Shown: positions 43,843 to 52,663, numbered from the stretch's first letter. The stretch: 64,000 nucleotides of DNA from Streptomyces sp. TS71-3 (GCF_018327685.1 NZ_BNEL01000001.1:2728001-2792000); one strand, 5' to 3'. Notes: generated from the letters alone by a model not told the origin. Made by a program: numbers and translations.

Positions 43843-45528
43843 TCAGCTCAGCGGCTGGTACCGGCCTCCCGCATACGAGAGAAGGGCCAGGCGCAGGCCC
43901 TTCGCCCAGTCCATGCGCTCCTTGTCGCCCCGGCAGATGATCCGGTACTCCAGCTCCTGCGCACCCCGCCCGCCGGGGCGTTGCAGCCAGGCGGGGACCG
44001 GGGTCCTGCCGGGGTCGTCGACGAGGGCCCGCACCCTGATCGTGCGGTCCTTCCCGCGGCCCTCGGTGAACGAGACGGCGGCCAGGGCACCCCAGGGGAG
44101 CGTGAACGACCGTTTGCCGTGCCGGATCGACAACCCCTCGGCGTCGGCGCGCAGATCGGCCCTGATGAGGAAGGGCAGCTCGGGCACACCGGCGATGAGC
44201 AGGACGAGCCCGGCGAGGGCGCCGCCGGTGGCCAAGCCGAGGGTTCCGGCGCCGTTGGCGCTCGAACCGCCGTAGATGGAGGCGAATCCCGCGGCGGCCC
44301 CCAGTACGGGGCCCCACATCCGCCGCCAGACCACCCGGGCCCCGCCCTCCCGCGCGTCGAAGGGCTCCGCCAGCAGCGCCGTGGCGGCGGGGGACAGGGC
44401 GCCGAGGGCGGGCTGCCGGAGGTCCGCGGGCGAGCCGCCGTCGCCCGCGGCGGGTCGCCCGGCGGCGGGCCCCTGGGGCACGGACGCGGGCCGGCCCGAG
44501 GCGGCGCCGTCCGGGGTGGCCACGGTGGGCCTCAGGGATCCCACGGGCACGGTGTCGGGCATGCCGCCCTGGGGCGGTGCCTCCGCCGTCCGCGTCACGT
44601 CCTCGGGCGGGTCGAGCACGGTGGGCGGCCTGCCGGCGCCCGGCGGCGTGCTGCCGGCGGACGGGTCCACCACCGTGGCGGCCCGGTCCTGGAGCTGCCC
44701 GCCCGCGGCATCGACGGGGCGGGCCGCCAGGCGCTCGGCGACCTCCGCGGCCGTGGGACGATCGCCCGCGTCCTTCGCCAGGCAGGCCGTCACCACGGGC
44801 CGCAGTTCCTCGGGGACCCCGCTCATGTCGGGCGGCTCGTGCACGACCCGGAAGAGCAGGACGGGGGTGGCACCGTGGCCGAAGGGACCGCGCCCGGTGG
44901 CGGCGTGGATGAGCACCGACCCGAGCGAGAAGACGTCGGACGGCGTGTCGACCGGACCGCCCATGGCCTGTTCCGGCGACATGAACCCGGGGGTGCCGAC
45001 CAGCCAGCCCGTCTTCGTGAGCTCGGTCCCGCCGTCGCTCTCCAGTGCCTTGGAGATGCCGAAGTCGATGACGCGGGGGCCGTCGTCGAGGATGAGGACG
45101 TTCGACGGCTTGAGGTCCCGGTGGACCAGTCCGACCCGGTGGAAGGCCGCGAGCGCCTCCGCGAGCCCGGCTCCCAGTCTGCGCACCCTGGCGGCGTCCA
45201 GCGGCCCCTGCCGCGACACCAGCTCCGCGAGGGACGGTCCCGGTACGTACTGGCTGGCCACCCAGGGCCGTTCCGCCTCCGCGTCGGCGTCCACGACGGG
45301 TGCGGACCAGAACCCGCCCGCCCGCATGGCCAGTTCGACCTCGCGGCGGAACCTGCGCCGGAACCCGGGGTCCTCGGCGACCTCGGGGCGCACCAGCTTG
45401 ACCGCGACCTGCCGTCCGGACCCCGACTCGCCCAGGTAGACCTGCCCCATGCCCCCGGCCCCGAGCCGGCCGACCAGCCGGTACGCGCCGATGGCCCGCG
45501 GATCGCTGTCGGAGAGCGGCTCACTCAT
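43843..45528 (-). CDS. Hanks-type Ser/Thr protein kinase with C-terminal membrane segments
   Basis: 561 aa from ATG 45528 (MSEPLSDSDPRAIGAYRLVG); the frame is open to 45642 but only this start leads straight into the kinase fold. Kinase domain about 12-270: LGAGGMGQVYLG, VAVKLVRPE (Lys), LVHRDLKPSNVLIL, VIDFGISKAL, GTPGFMSPEQAMGG. A Pro/Ala/Gly linker rich in PTV and TVVDP follows, then two hydrophobic stretches (WGPVLGAAAGFASIYGG, LATGGALAGLVLLIAGVPEL) and a PH-like tail ending SYAGGRYQPLS. No PASTA repeats. Convergent with the EACC1-caspase pair. The unusual GTGCG microsatellite lies upstream of its promoter region. Confidence 0.9.
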   Translation of the reverse strand: MSEPLSDSDPRAIGAYRLVGRLGAGGMGQVYLGESGSGRQVAVKLVRPEVAEDPGFRRRFRREVELAMRAGGFWSAPVVDADAEAERPWVASQYVPGPSLAELVSRQGPLDAARVRRLGAGLAEALAAFHRVGLVHRDLKPSNVLILDDGPRVIDFGISKALESDGGTELTKTGWLVGTPGFMSPEQAMGGPVDTPSDVFSLGSVLIHAATGRGPFGHGATPVLLFRVVHEPPDMSGVPEELRPVVTACLAKDAGDRPTAAEVAERLAARPVDAAGGQLQDRAATVVDPSAGSTPPGAGRPPTVLDPPEDVTRTAEAPPQGGMPDTVPVGSLRPTVATPDGAASGRPASVPQGPAAGRPAAGDGGSPADLRQPALGALSPAATALLAEPFDAREGGARVVWRRMWGPVLGAAAGFASIYGGSSANGAGTLGLATGGALAGLVLLIAGVPELPFLIRADLRADAEGLSIRHGKRSFTLPWGALAAVSFTEGRGKDRTIRVRALVDDPGRTPVPAWLQRPGGRGAQELEYRIICRGDKERMDWAKGLRLALLSYAGGRYQPLS

Positions 45529-45700
45529 ACCGTCGCCGCGCATCCGATCGCCGCCGCTCCGCCGGGGCCGGCCCATGCCTTCGTTTCGATCTTGAACTGT
45601 GTCACGCGCTTCATCCTCGGGTCTCGTCCCCGACCGCCACAAGCTCAGGTCGGCAACGGGCTCGCCACAACACCGAGCGTGGCGGGGCGGTATCCCTGGG

Positions 45701-45755
45701 GTGCGGTGCGGTGCGGTGCGGTGCGGTGCGGTGCGGTGCGGTGCGGTGCGGTGCG
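45701..45755. repeat. (GTGCG)11 pentanucleotide microsatellite
   Basis: Eleven perfect, uninterrupted GTGCG copies. It lies 173-227 bases upstream of the kinase ATG and 26 bases beyond the PfkB stop. Perfect short arrays of this kind are prone to slip, so copy number may vary between isolates. Confidence 0.95.
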
Positions 45756-45780
45756 GAGGGCGTGGCGAGGGCGCGAGTGG

Positions 45781-46734
45781 TCACAACCCCCGCGGCACCC
45801 GGGACACCCCGAGGAACCCCACGAGTTCCGCCCGCGTGGGCGCCGTCGCGGGCCCGTGCCGGCCAACCGCCCAGGCCGCCGCGGCATTGGCGGCCCAGGC
45901 CGCGTCCCGCACCGCCATCCCCTCCCCGAGGAGGGTGAGGAAGACCCCGGTATGCGCGTCCCCCGCCCCGCTGCTGTCGACCGCCTCGACCGGGACCCCC
46001 GGCACGTGCACGGCCTCACCCCCGGGCGGGGCCACGAAGCAGCCGTCGCGGCCGGCTCGCACGAGGACACCGGTGCCGTCCCCGAGCCGTTCCCGGAGTG
46101 CCGAGGCCGCCGCCGCGGGCCCGTCCTGGATGCCGGACAGCAGAGCGGCCTCGCGGTCGTTGCAGCTCAGCCAGTCCGCCCGCGCCAGCACGGGATCCAG
46201 CACCGAACGGGGGATGTCCGCGACGAGCGGCCCGGGGTCGACGCAGACGGTGACCCCGGCCGGCAGGCCCGCCGTGAACCGTGCGAGCGGCGGCCCTCCG
46301 GCCGGCTGTGCGAGGCTGTAGCCGGAGACGTCCACGATGTCGTCGGGACGGAGCCGGCCGGCCACCGCCGCGGTGTCCGCGTCGGTGACGGTGGCCTCGA
46401 CCCCGAAGCCGGTCACGAAGGTCCGCTCCCCGGGGTCCACCAGCGCGACGGTGAACCCGGTGTCACCGTCGCCCCGCGCGGGCAGCAGCACCGTGATGCC
46501 CTCGGCGGCCAGCGCGGCCCGCGCCAGGTCGCCGTTGGGCCCGGTGCCGTGCAGCCCCGCGTACGCCGCCTCGCCGCCGAGCCTGCGCACCGCGACGAGC
46601 GTGTTGAAGCCGCCGCCGACGGTGCGTTCGGTCCGGGTGGCGGCCATGTCGCCGCCGCGCTCGGGCAGCGCCGGCACGTCGAGCACCAGGTCGACGATGA
46701 CGTTGCCGGCGAGGACGAAGCGGCGCCCCATCAC
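45781..46734 (-). CDS. PfkB-family carbohydrate/nucleoside kinase
   Basis: 317 aa; GTG 46734 overlaps the permease stop by four bases (ATG 46731 is the next codon). Ribokinase fold: VLAGNVIVDLVLDVPALPER, the glycine pair VGGGFNTLVAVRRLGG, GYSLAQPAG, ATP-site EAVDSSGAGDAHTGVF with catalytic Asp. Phosphorylates a sugar or nucleoside hydroxyl. Its place after an NCS1 permease and an ARH-type hydrolase suggests a ribose or ribonucleoside released inside the cell; homologous function to E. coli YegV by context only. Confidence 0.9.
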   Translation of the reverse strand: MMGRRFVLAGNVIVDLVLDVPALPERGGDMAATRTERTVGGGFNTLVAVRRLGGEAAYAGLHGTGPNGDLARAALAAEGITVLLPARGDGDTGFTVALVDPGERTFVTGFGVEATVTDADTAAVAGRLRPDDIVDVSGYSLAQPAGGPPLARFTAGLPAGVTVCVDPGPLVADIPRSVLDPVLARADWLSCNDREAALLSGIQDGPAAAASALRERLGDGTGVLVRAGRDGCFVAPPGGEAVHVPGVPVEAVDSSGAGDAHTGVFLTLLGEGMAVRDAAWAANAAAAWAVGRHGPATAPTRAELVGFLGVSRVPRGL

Positions 46735-48287
46735 CGGGCCTCGGCGGACCCGGCGGCCGAGGCCGGCGACGTTGAGGAGGAGGACGCTGAGGAACGGGAA
46801 GAACCCGAAGGCCCCGGCACCGCCGCCGCAGACCCCTCCCCGTCGCTCCCCTCCACCGCTCCCTCACCCGGTACCGGCCGCGCGAACACCCCGTACAGCA
46901 AGGCACCGACAGCCATCGAGACGGCCCAGCCGAGCCCGTTGGTGCCCAGCCAGCTGTGCGCGAACGGACCGGAGAACCACACGTCGTCGGCGCTCGTGGA
47001 CGCCTCCGTGAACAGCAGCCCGCCGACGATCGCGACGGCCCAGGCGAGCACCGCCGGCACCCGGAATCCCGCCGTGTACCAGTAGCGGCTGGTGCGCCGG
47101 GTGTCCATGAGCCCTGCCGGGTCGAACGTCCTGCCGCGCCCGGAGTCCACCAGCACGATCCCGATCCACGCGGAGATGGGCACGGCCAGCAGCGTCAGGA
47201 AGGTCGAGAACGGGCCGTAGAAATCCTTCGAGATCAGCATGAAGTAGATGCCGCCGAGGAACATCAGCACGACGTCCAGGCCGACCGCGAGCGGCCGGGG
47301 CACCCGCACGCCGAGGGTGATCATGGTGAGGCCCGCGGAGTAGGTGGAGAGGTGGTTGGACATCAGCAGCCCGCCGAAGGCGGCGATCAGGTACGGCACG
47401 GCCATCCAGGACGGCAGCATGCCGTTGATGGCGGCGACCGGGTCGGCGTCGCCGGCGAGCGTGCTGTCGCCGGCGGACAGCAGGGACCCGAGGGAGATCA
47501 GCACGAGCAGCGGGATGCCGGCGCCGAACGCGGAGGCCACCACGAGCCGCCCGCCGGGGATCCGCCGGGGCAGGTAGCGCGCGTAGTCGGCGCCCGCGTT
47601 GGCCCAGCCGATGCCGGTGCCGGCCGCGATGAAGCCGATCCCGCCGATCACCGCGCTCAGCGGCCCGGTGTGCGCGTGCACCACCTTGCTCCAGTCCACC
47701 GTGTCGACCAGGAACCCGATCACGACCAGGTTGAGCAGCCCGAAGACCACGGTGGCCCACTTGTTGATCCACATGATCGTGGCGTGCCCGAGGCCGCTGA
47801 TCAGGAGGGTGCACGCGATGAAGATCAGCAGGCAGAGCAGGGTGAGCCAGGTGCTCCGCCCCGCGCCGAAGAGGTGGTTGAAGAGCGCGAGCAGCGCGTA
47901 CGCCGCGGTGGTCGTGCTGATCGTCTCCCAGCCGACCCGGCTCAGCCAGCTCACCAGCGTCGGCCCGGCGTTGCCCCGCTGCCCGAAGACGGCCCGGGAG
48001 AGGGTGAGCGCGGGGGCGCCGCCCTTCTTGCCCGCCAGGCTCAACACGCCGACCAGTGCGAACGAGCCGAAGGAGCCGATGAGGGCGACCGCGATCGCCT
48101 GCCAGATGTTGAGCCCGCGGAAGGCCACCAGGGTGGCGCCGAGCGGCAGGCCGAGGATGCTGATGTTGGCGGCGAACCACGTCCAGAACATCTGGAAGGC
48201 GTGGCCGTGCCGCTCGCTGTCGGGTACGGGCTCGATGCCCCGGGTCTCGACGGTGCCGACGCGATCGCTCGTCGTCGTAGCGGTCAT
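46731..48287 (-). CDS. NCS1-family nucleobase/nucleoside permease (CodB-like)
   Basis: 518 aa from ATG 48287 with a perfect AGGAGGT. About 12 helices: FWTWFAANISILGLPLGATL, NIWQAIAVALIGSFGSFALV, IGWANAGADYARYLPRRIPG, and LMSNHLSTYSAGLTMITLGV are NCS1 landmarks. The extreme C-terminus is Ser/Ala-rich (SGSSRSSASSSSTSPASA) and probably disordered. Imports a purine, pyrimidine or nucleoside-like compound with H+ or Na+. Overlaps pfkB; the ARH gene lies 159 bases upstream. Confidence 0.88.
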   Translation of the reverse strand: MTATTTSDRVGTVETRGIEPVPDSERHGHAFQMFWTWFAANISILGLPLGATLVAFRGLNIWQAIAVALIGSFGSFALVGVLSLAGKKGGAPALTLSRAVFGQRGNAGPTLVSWLSRVGWETISTTTAAYALLALFNHLFGAGRSTWLTLLCLLIFIACTLLISGLGHATIMWINKWATVVFGLLNLVVIGFLVDTVDWSKVVHAHTGPLSAVIGGIGFIAAGTGIGWANAGADYARYLPRRIPGGRLVVASAFGAGIPLLVLISLGSLLSAGDSTLAGDADPVAAINGMLPSWMAVPYLIAAFGGLLMSNHLSTYSAGLTMITLGVRVPRPLAVGLDVVLMFLGGIYFMLISKDFYGPFSTFLTLLAVPISAWIGIVLVDSGRGRTFDPAGLMDTRRTSRYWYTAGFRVPAVLAWAVAIVGGLLFTEASTSADDVWFSGPFAHSWLGTNGLGWAVSMAVGALLYGVFARPVPGEGAVEGSDGEGSAAAVPGPSGSSRSSASSSSTSPASAAGSAEAR

Positions 48288-48446
48288 GACGGGACCTCCT
48301 TGCGTGGTGCGGTGGGCGGGTGGTGCGGGGGGTGGCAGGGGGACTGCTGGGGGCCTTGTCGCGAGGTGACGGGGTGACGGACGGGGTGACGGACGGTGTG
48401 GCGGGAGGGGGACGGCCGGCCGCACGGGTATGCGGCCGGGCGGGCG

Positions 48447-49511
48447 TCACCGCAGGGTGAGCAGCCGGACGGTGAGGGGTTCCAGGTCGAGGGAGTTGAC
48501 GTCGCGCAGGGTGCGGACGGCGTCGGCGGGCAGCGCGGCCAGGCCGTGCACCGCGCCCGCGACGGCGCCGGCCATGGCGGCGATGGTGTCGCTGTCGCCG
48601 CCGAGGTTCGCCCCGGTCAGGGCGGCCTCCCAGGGGTCGCCGCCGGTGAGGGCGAGCACCGCGAAGGCGGCGGGGACCGACTCCTGGGAGGCGACGCTGG
48701 TGCCGACCAGGTCGCTGATCAGGTCGAGCGCCTCGCCCGGCGCGCGCCCGCGCACCAGGCCGCAGGCCCACTCGATGCGGGCCGCGATGTCGGCGCCCGC
48801 GATCCAGTGGCCCCGCCGGGCGCCCGCGCGTGCGGCGGCGACGGCCGCGGCGATGGCGTCGTCGAGCCCGGCGCCCTCGATGCCCGCGCTGACGGCCGCG
48901 GCGACCGCGCACGCACCGGCGATCCCGACGGTGGTGTCATGCGTCACCTGGCACGACTGCACGACCCGGTCGACCAGCGCGGCGAGCGGCTCGGGGCGGG
49001 TGGCGATGCCGACGGGGGTGACGCGCATGGCGGCGCCGTTGGTGCTGCCGTGCCGGCCGGCCTCCTCGGGCGGCACGCCGCGCGCCACCGCGTCGAGCGC
49101 CGCCTTGGTGGAGGGGCCGAGCAGGTCGAGCGACCCCTTGGCCCGCATGTCCTTCTCCCAGCGGAGCAGTTCGTCGGCGAGCCGCATGGGGTCGATCCGC
49201 CCGCGGCCCTCGTCGAGGAGCCGGCCCACGATGACGGCCTGGTCGGTGTCGTCGGTGACCGATCCGGCGGGCATCCCGGCGCTCACCGGGTTGTCCGGGC
49301 GGGCCGGCTCGAAGCCGGTGACGGTGCCGTAGACCCGGGCCACGTCGGCGCGCGACATCACCTGGGTGGGCATGCCGAGCGCGTCGCCGAGCGCGAGGCC
49401 GTAGTACGCGCCGAGGGCGCGGTCGAGGCGGGGGTCGCGGTCGAGGCGGGGCTCGCGGTCGGGCCGGGGGTCGCGGGCCCCGGAGTACCCGGAGTCATGG
49501 GCCGCCGTCAT
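48447..49511 (-). CDS. ADP-ribosylglycohydrolase-family protein (YegU-like context)
   Basis: 354 aa; ATG 49511 overlaps the GntR stop (ATGA). Charged tandem-like N-tail (DPRPDREPRLDRDPRLDR) then LGAYYGLALGDALGMPTQVM. Metal motifs GSVTDDTDQAVIVGRL and NLGGDSDTIAAMAGAVAGAV are intact. With a kinase, permease and GntR in one run it probably cleaves an N- or O-ribosyl compound rather than ADP-ribosylated protein; inference from context. Confidence 0.9.
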   Translation of the reverse strand: MTAAHDSGYSGARDPRPDREPRLDRDPRLDRALGAYYGLALGDALGMPTQVMSRADVARVYGTVTGFEPARPDNPVSAGMPAGSVTDDTDQAVIVGRLLDEGRGRIDPMRLADELLRWEKDMRAKGSLDLLGPSTKAALDAVARGVPPEEAGRHGSTNGAAMRVTPVGIATRPEPLAALVDRVVQSCQVTHDTTVGIAGACAVAAAVSAGIEGAGLDDAIAAAVAAARAGARRGHWIAGADIAARIEWACGLVRGRAPGEALDLISDLVGTSVASQESVPAAFAVLALTGGDPWEAALTGANLGGDSDTIAAMAGAVAGAVHGLAALPADAVRTLRDVNSLDLEPLTVRLLTLR

Positions 49512-50227
49512 GACCGCTCCCCGAGGCCGGAGCGGATGCGCAGCTCGAAGTGGGCGGGGTCGAGGAGGCTGGTGATCTGCTCGACCACCGATCCGTCCGC
49601 GGCCCGGTACACCTGGGACAGGTACAGGAACGACGCGCCCGCCGAGCGGTGCAGCACCTCCGCGTCCGCGCCGTCGAGGCCGCGCACCGCCACCCGGCCC
49701 TCGCCGGCCGTGCCGATCCGGCCCAGCGATATCAGCGTCCGGTTCAGCGAGCCGTCCACGAGGCCGCGCTCCGGCAGGGCCGCCGCCTCGCCGACGGCGG
49801 GCACCCGGCTGCGCTCCAGCGAGACGCCGGTGCCGTCCGGCAGGCGGCGCACGCGGTCGAGCGCCACGAAGGCCTCGCTCCCCAGGCCCAGCTCCGCGGC
49901 GAGCGCCGGGTCGTCGAGTACCTGGAATCCCAGCACGTCCGTGGTGAGCGGGGTGTGCTGCCCGGCGAGGGCCTGCGCCCAGCCGAGCCGGCTGTTCAGG
50001 GGGGTCCCGTCGAACGTGACGATGGAGCCGATGCCGGCGTGCGTGCGGATCAGCCCCTCCTCGCCGAGCACCTGAAGCGCGTTGCGGAGGGTGGTCCTGC
50101 TCACGCCGAAACGCTTGGTGAGCGCGTGCTCTCCGGGGAGTCTGCTGCCGTCCGAGTGCATTCCGGAACGGATCTCGGCGGCGAGCACCTCGGCGATGCG
50201 GTGGTGTTTGTGAACCTGTCCAGGCAT
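49508..50227 (-). CDS. GntR/HutC-family (UTRA) regulator
   Basis: 239 aa, ATG 50227. Winged HTH (IAEVLAAEIRSGMHSDGSRL, KRFGVSRTTLRNALQVLGEE) and UTRA ligand domain (DRVRRLPDGTGVSLERSRVP, SFLYLSQVYRAADGSVVEQI). First gene of the run with ARH, permease and PfkB. Directly upstream is CTAG-AAG-CTAG (50230-50240), a possible self-operator. It probably senses the nucleoside or its phosphorylated product. Confidence 0.9.
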   Translation of the reverse strand: MPGQVHKHHRIAEVLAAEIRSGMHSDGSRLPGEHALTKRFGVSRTTLRNALQVLGEEGLIRTHAGIGSIVTFDGTPLNSRLGWAQALAGQHTPLTTDVLGFQVLDDPALAAELGLGSEAFVALDRVRRLPDGTGVSLERSRVPAVGEAAALPERGLVDGSLNRTLISLGRIGTAGEGRVAVRGLDGADAEVLHRSAGASFLYLSQVYRAADGSVVEQITSLLDPAHFELRIRSGLGERS

Positions 50228-50296
50228 GTCTAGAAGCTAGGCCTGCCGTGCCACTCCCGTCCAGACCCGCATGAGTAGCCGTTCGTGTGCAAACCG

Positions 50297-50325
50297 TTGC
50301 CTCGGTATCTACTTGTCAGTAACTT
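50297..50325 (+). promoter_or_regulatory. Possible HrdB-type promoter of the SGNH hydrolase
   Basis: TTGCCT (50297-50302) and TAACTT (50320-50325) spaced by 17 bases, 78 bases before the ATG at 50403. Confidence 0.35.
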
Positions 50326-50402
50326 CAAGGGGTGTGTCGCGCCACACCCGGCGGCGTCCGCCCCGGGTGACCCCCTCGCGTCTGACGTCGAAGGAGAATC
50401 AG

Positions 50403-51266
50403 ATGTCGTTGCGCGCTCTCACCGCCGGCCTCGCCACCGTCACCGCCACCCTTGCCGCCCTCACCCTCGCCCCCGCCGCCCAGGCCGATCCGCTGGACTA
50501 CGCCGCCCTCGGCGACAGTTACAGCGCCGGCTCCGGAGTCCTGCCGCTCGACCTGGGCGCCCCCCTGCCGTGCGCGCGCTCCGCGGCCGACTACCCGCAC
50601 GTGCTCGCCGCCCGCACCGGTGCCCGCCTCACCGATGTGACCTGCGGCGGCGCCGAGACCAAGGACTTCGCCGGAGCGCAGTACCCGGGCGTCGCGCCCC
50701 AGCTCGACGCGCTCGGTCCCGGCACCGACCTCGTGACGCTGACGATCGGCGGCAACGACAGCGACACCTTCATCGACGCCGTGCTGGCCTGCGGTTCGGC
50801 CGGTGTGCTCACCGGCGGGCACGGCAGCCCGTGCAAGGACACGTACGGCAGCTCCTTCACCGACACGGTCGACACCAGGACGTATCCCGCCGTGCGCGCC
50901 GCGGTCCAGGCGGTGCGCGACCGCGCGCCGGGCGCGCGCGTCGCCGTGCTCGGCTACCCCTGGATCCTGCCGTCCTCCTTCGACCCGTCCTGCTTCCTCA
51001 AGCTGCCGATCGCCTCGGGTGACGTGCCGTACATCCGGGACCTGCAGACCCACCTCAACGACGCCGTCCGGCGCGCCGCCCAGGAGACCGGCGCCGTCTT
51101 CGTCGACTTCTCCGGCGCCTCGGAGGGGCACGACGCCTGCGCACCGATCGGCACCCGCTGGATCGAGCCCGTCCTCGGCGGCACCAACTACGTGCCGGTG
51201 CACCCGAACGCCCTCGGCGAGCGGCGGATGGCCGAGCAGGTGATCGGCGTGCTGGGGCTGGGCTGA
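50403..51266 (+). CDS. Secreted SGNH/GDSL esterase-lipase
   Basis: 287 aa from ATG 50403 with AAGGAGA upstream. Signal peptide to about residue 27 (LATVTATLAALTLAPAAQA). SGNH blocks: ALGDSYSAGSGV with the nucleophile Ser, GGAETKD, IGGNDSDT, and VPVHPNALGERRMAEQ with the catalytic His. Six cysteines in typical spacing suggest three disulfides, as in Streptomyces secreted lipases of the SCO1725/SCO7513 type. Extracellular. Confidence 0.93.
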   Translation: MSLRALTAGLATVTATLAALTLAPAAQADPLDYAALGDSYSAGSGVLPLDLGAPLPCARSAADYPHVLAARTGARLTDVTCGGAETKDFAGAQYPGVAPQLDALGPGTDLVTLTIGGNDSDTFIDAVLACGSAGVLTGGHGSPCKDTYGSSFTDTVDTRTYPAVRAAVQAVRDRAPGARVAVLGYPWILPSSFDPSCFLKLPIASGDVPYIRDLQTHLNDAVRRAAQETGAVFVDFSGASEGHDACAPIGTRWIEPVLGGTNYVPVHPNALGERRMAEQVIGVLGLG

Positions 51267-51359
51267 GGCGCCGGGGCCCCGGGGGGTGCGGTTGCCTCCC
51301 GGGGCCTCTGTGGGGGGCGTCAGGGGTATCGGGTGAGGCGGTCAGGTCAAGGAAAGGAA

Positions 51360-51373
51360 TTGGTCTAGTCCAA
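51360..51373. promoter_or_regulatory. DasR-responsive element (dre-like) upstream of chitinase
   Basis: TTGGTCTAGTCCAA matches the dre pattern around the CTAG core and is symmetric except at one pair. It lies just upstream of TTGACT (51378-51383) and 68 bases before the chitinase ATG, the arrangement known for Streptomyces chi genes. Confidence 0.75.
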
Positions 51374-51440
51374 GCCATTGACTTGATCCTGACAACGACC
51401 GGATGCTGATGCCCCCTTCACCGAACCAGGAGACCTGGAC

Positions 51441-52661
51441 ATGAGACGTCTTCGTGCTCTCCTCAGCGGTACCGCCACGGCCGCGCTGGCCGCCGCCGGA
51501 CTCGTCGGCCTGACGACCGCTCAGGCAGACGGCGCGCCGGCCGCGGCCGACCAGCTGTCCAACCGGTGGTACGCGGCGGCGCCGTATCTGATGCCGCTCG
51601 ACAACGACCCGCCCAGCGCCACCGCCATCATGGACGCCACCGGGCTCAAGGCGTTCCAGCTGGCGTTCGTCCTCGCCCCGAACGGCGGGGGCTGCACGCC
51701 CACATGGGACGGCACCGCGCCCGTCTCGAACGACACCGCCGTCGGCTCGGTCATCAACGCCATCCGCGCCAAGGGCGGTGACGTCTCCATCTCCATCGGC
51801 GGCTACAACGGCACCAAGCTCGGCCAGGCGTGCGGCACGCCCGAGGCCACCGCCGCCGCGTACCAGCAGGTCATCACCAAGTACGGCCTGCACGCGATCG
51901 ACTTCGACCTGGAGGAGCCGGAGTACGAGAACACCGCGGCGATCCACAACGAGATCGGCGCGGCGAAGATCCTCCAGGGCAGCAACCCGGGCCTGTACGT
52001 CTCCGTCACCACGGCGGGCACCGCCGCGGGCACGGGCTGGTTCGGCCAGCAGATGCTGAACGAGGCCAAGGCGCAGGGCTTCACCCCGAACAACTTCTCC
52101 ATCATGCCCTTCGACGGCGGCTTCAACGGCGCGTCGTCGCAGACGGCGGCGCTCACCGCGTTCAACGGCATCCTGCGCTCCACGTTCGGCTGGAGCGAGG
52201 CCACCGCCTACGCGCACGAGGGCTTCTCCGGGATGAACGGGCGCAGCGACGCCGGCGAGATGTTCCCGCAGGACGCCTTCCGCACCGTGCTCGACTACGC
52301 CACGTCGCACGGCATGGACCGCTTCACCTTCTGGTCGCTCAACCGCGACCGCCAGTGCAACCCGCCGGACAACGGCGGCCGCACCTCGGGCACGTGCAGC
52401 AGCGTGCCGCAGGGGGCGTGGGACTTCGCCAAGTACTCCGTCGAGTTCGCCGGAGCGACCCCGCCCGACAACCCGCCGCCCACCGACCCGCCCGGCAGCG
52501 GTACGTGCACGGCTGCGGCGTGGGACAGCACGAAGGCGTACACCGGGGGCCAGGAGGTGTCCTACCAGGGGCACGACTGGAAGGCGAAGTGGTGGAGCCA
52601 GGGGGAGGTGCCCGGCAGCACCGGGGAGTGGGGGGCCTGGCAGGACGAGGGTCCCTGCTGA
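51441..52661 (+). CDS. Secreted GH18 chitinase with C-terminal CBM5/12
   Basis: 406 aa, ATG 51441 with GGAG upstream. Signal peptide (LLSGTATAALAAAGLVGLTT). GH18 barrel with strand SISIGGYNG and catalytic region HAIDFDLEEPEYE; relative to DxxDxDxE the first Asp is His, while the D-x-D-x-E core with the acid Glu is intact. Other barrel landmarks: SIMPFDGGFNGAS and RFTFWSLNRDRQ. A Pro-rich linker (PPDNPPPTDPPGSG) joins a chitin-binding type 3 module (WDSTKAYTGGQEVSYQGHDW, KAKWWSQGEVPG). Extracellular chitin degradation; regulated through the dre-like box and so coupled to the GH84 gene at 11822. Confidence 0.93.
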   Translation: MRRLRALLSGTATAALAAAGLVGLTTAQADGAPAAADQLSNRWYAAAPYLMPLDNDPPSATAIMDATGLKAFQLAFVLAPNGGGCTPTWDGTAPVSNDTAVGSVINAIRAKGGDVSISIGGYNGTKLGQACGTPEATAAAYQQVITKYGLHAIDFDLEEPEYENTAAIHNEIGAAKILQGSNPGLYVSVTTAGTAAGTGWFGQQMLNEAKAQGFTPNNFSIMPFDGGFNGASSQTAALTAFNGILRSTFGWSEATAYAHEGFSGMNGRSDAGEMFPQDAFRTVLDYATSHGMDRFTFWSLNRDRQCNPPDNGGRTSGTCSSVPQGAWDFAKYSVEFAGATPPDNPPPTDPPGSGTCTAAAWDSTKAYTGGQEVSYQGHDWKAKWWSQGEVPGSTGEWGAWQDEGPC

Positions 52662-52663
52662 GA

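Noticed and set aside
43981..47085. A 1034-codon open frame on the plus strand
   Set aside because: It lies antisense to the kinase and PfkB genes, is rich in Arg/Gly/Ala/Glu low-complexity sequence and has no domain. In very high-GC DNA such long antisense frames are common artefacts.
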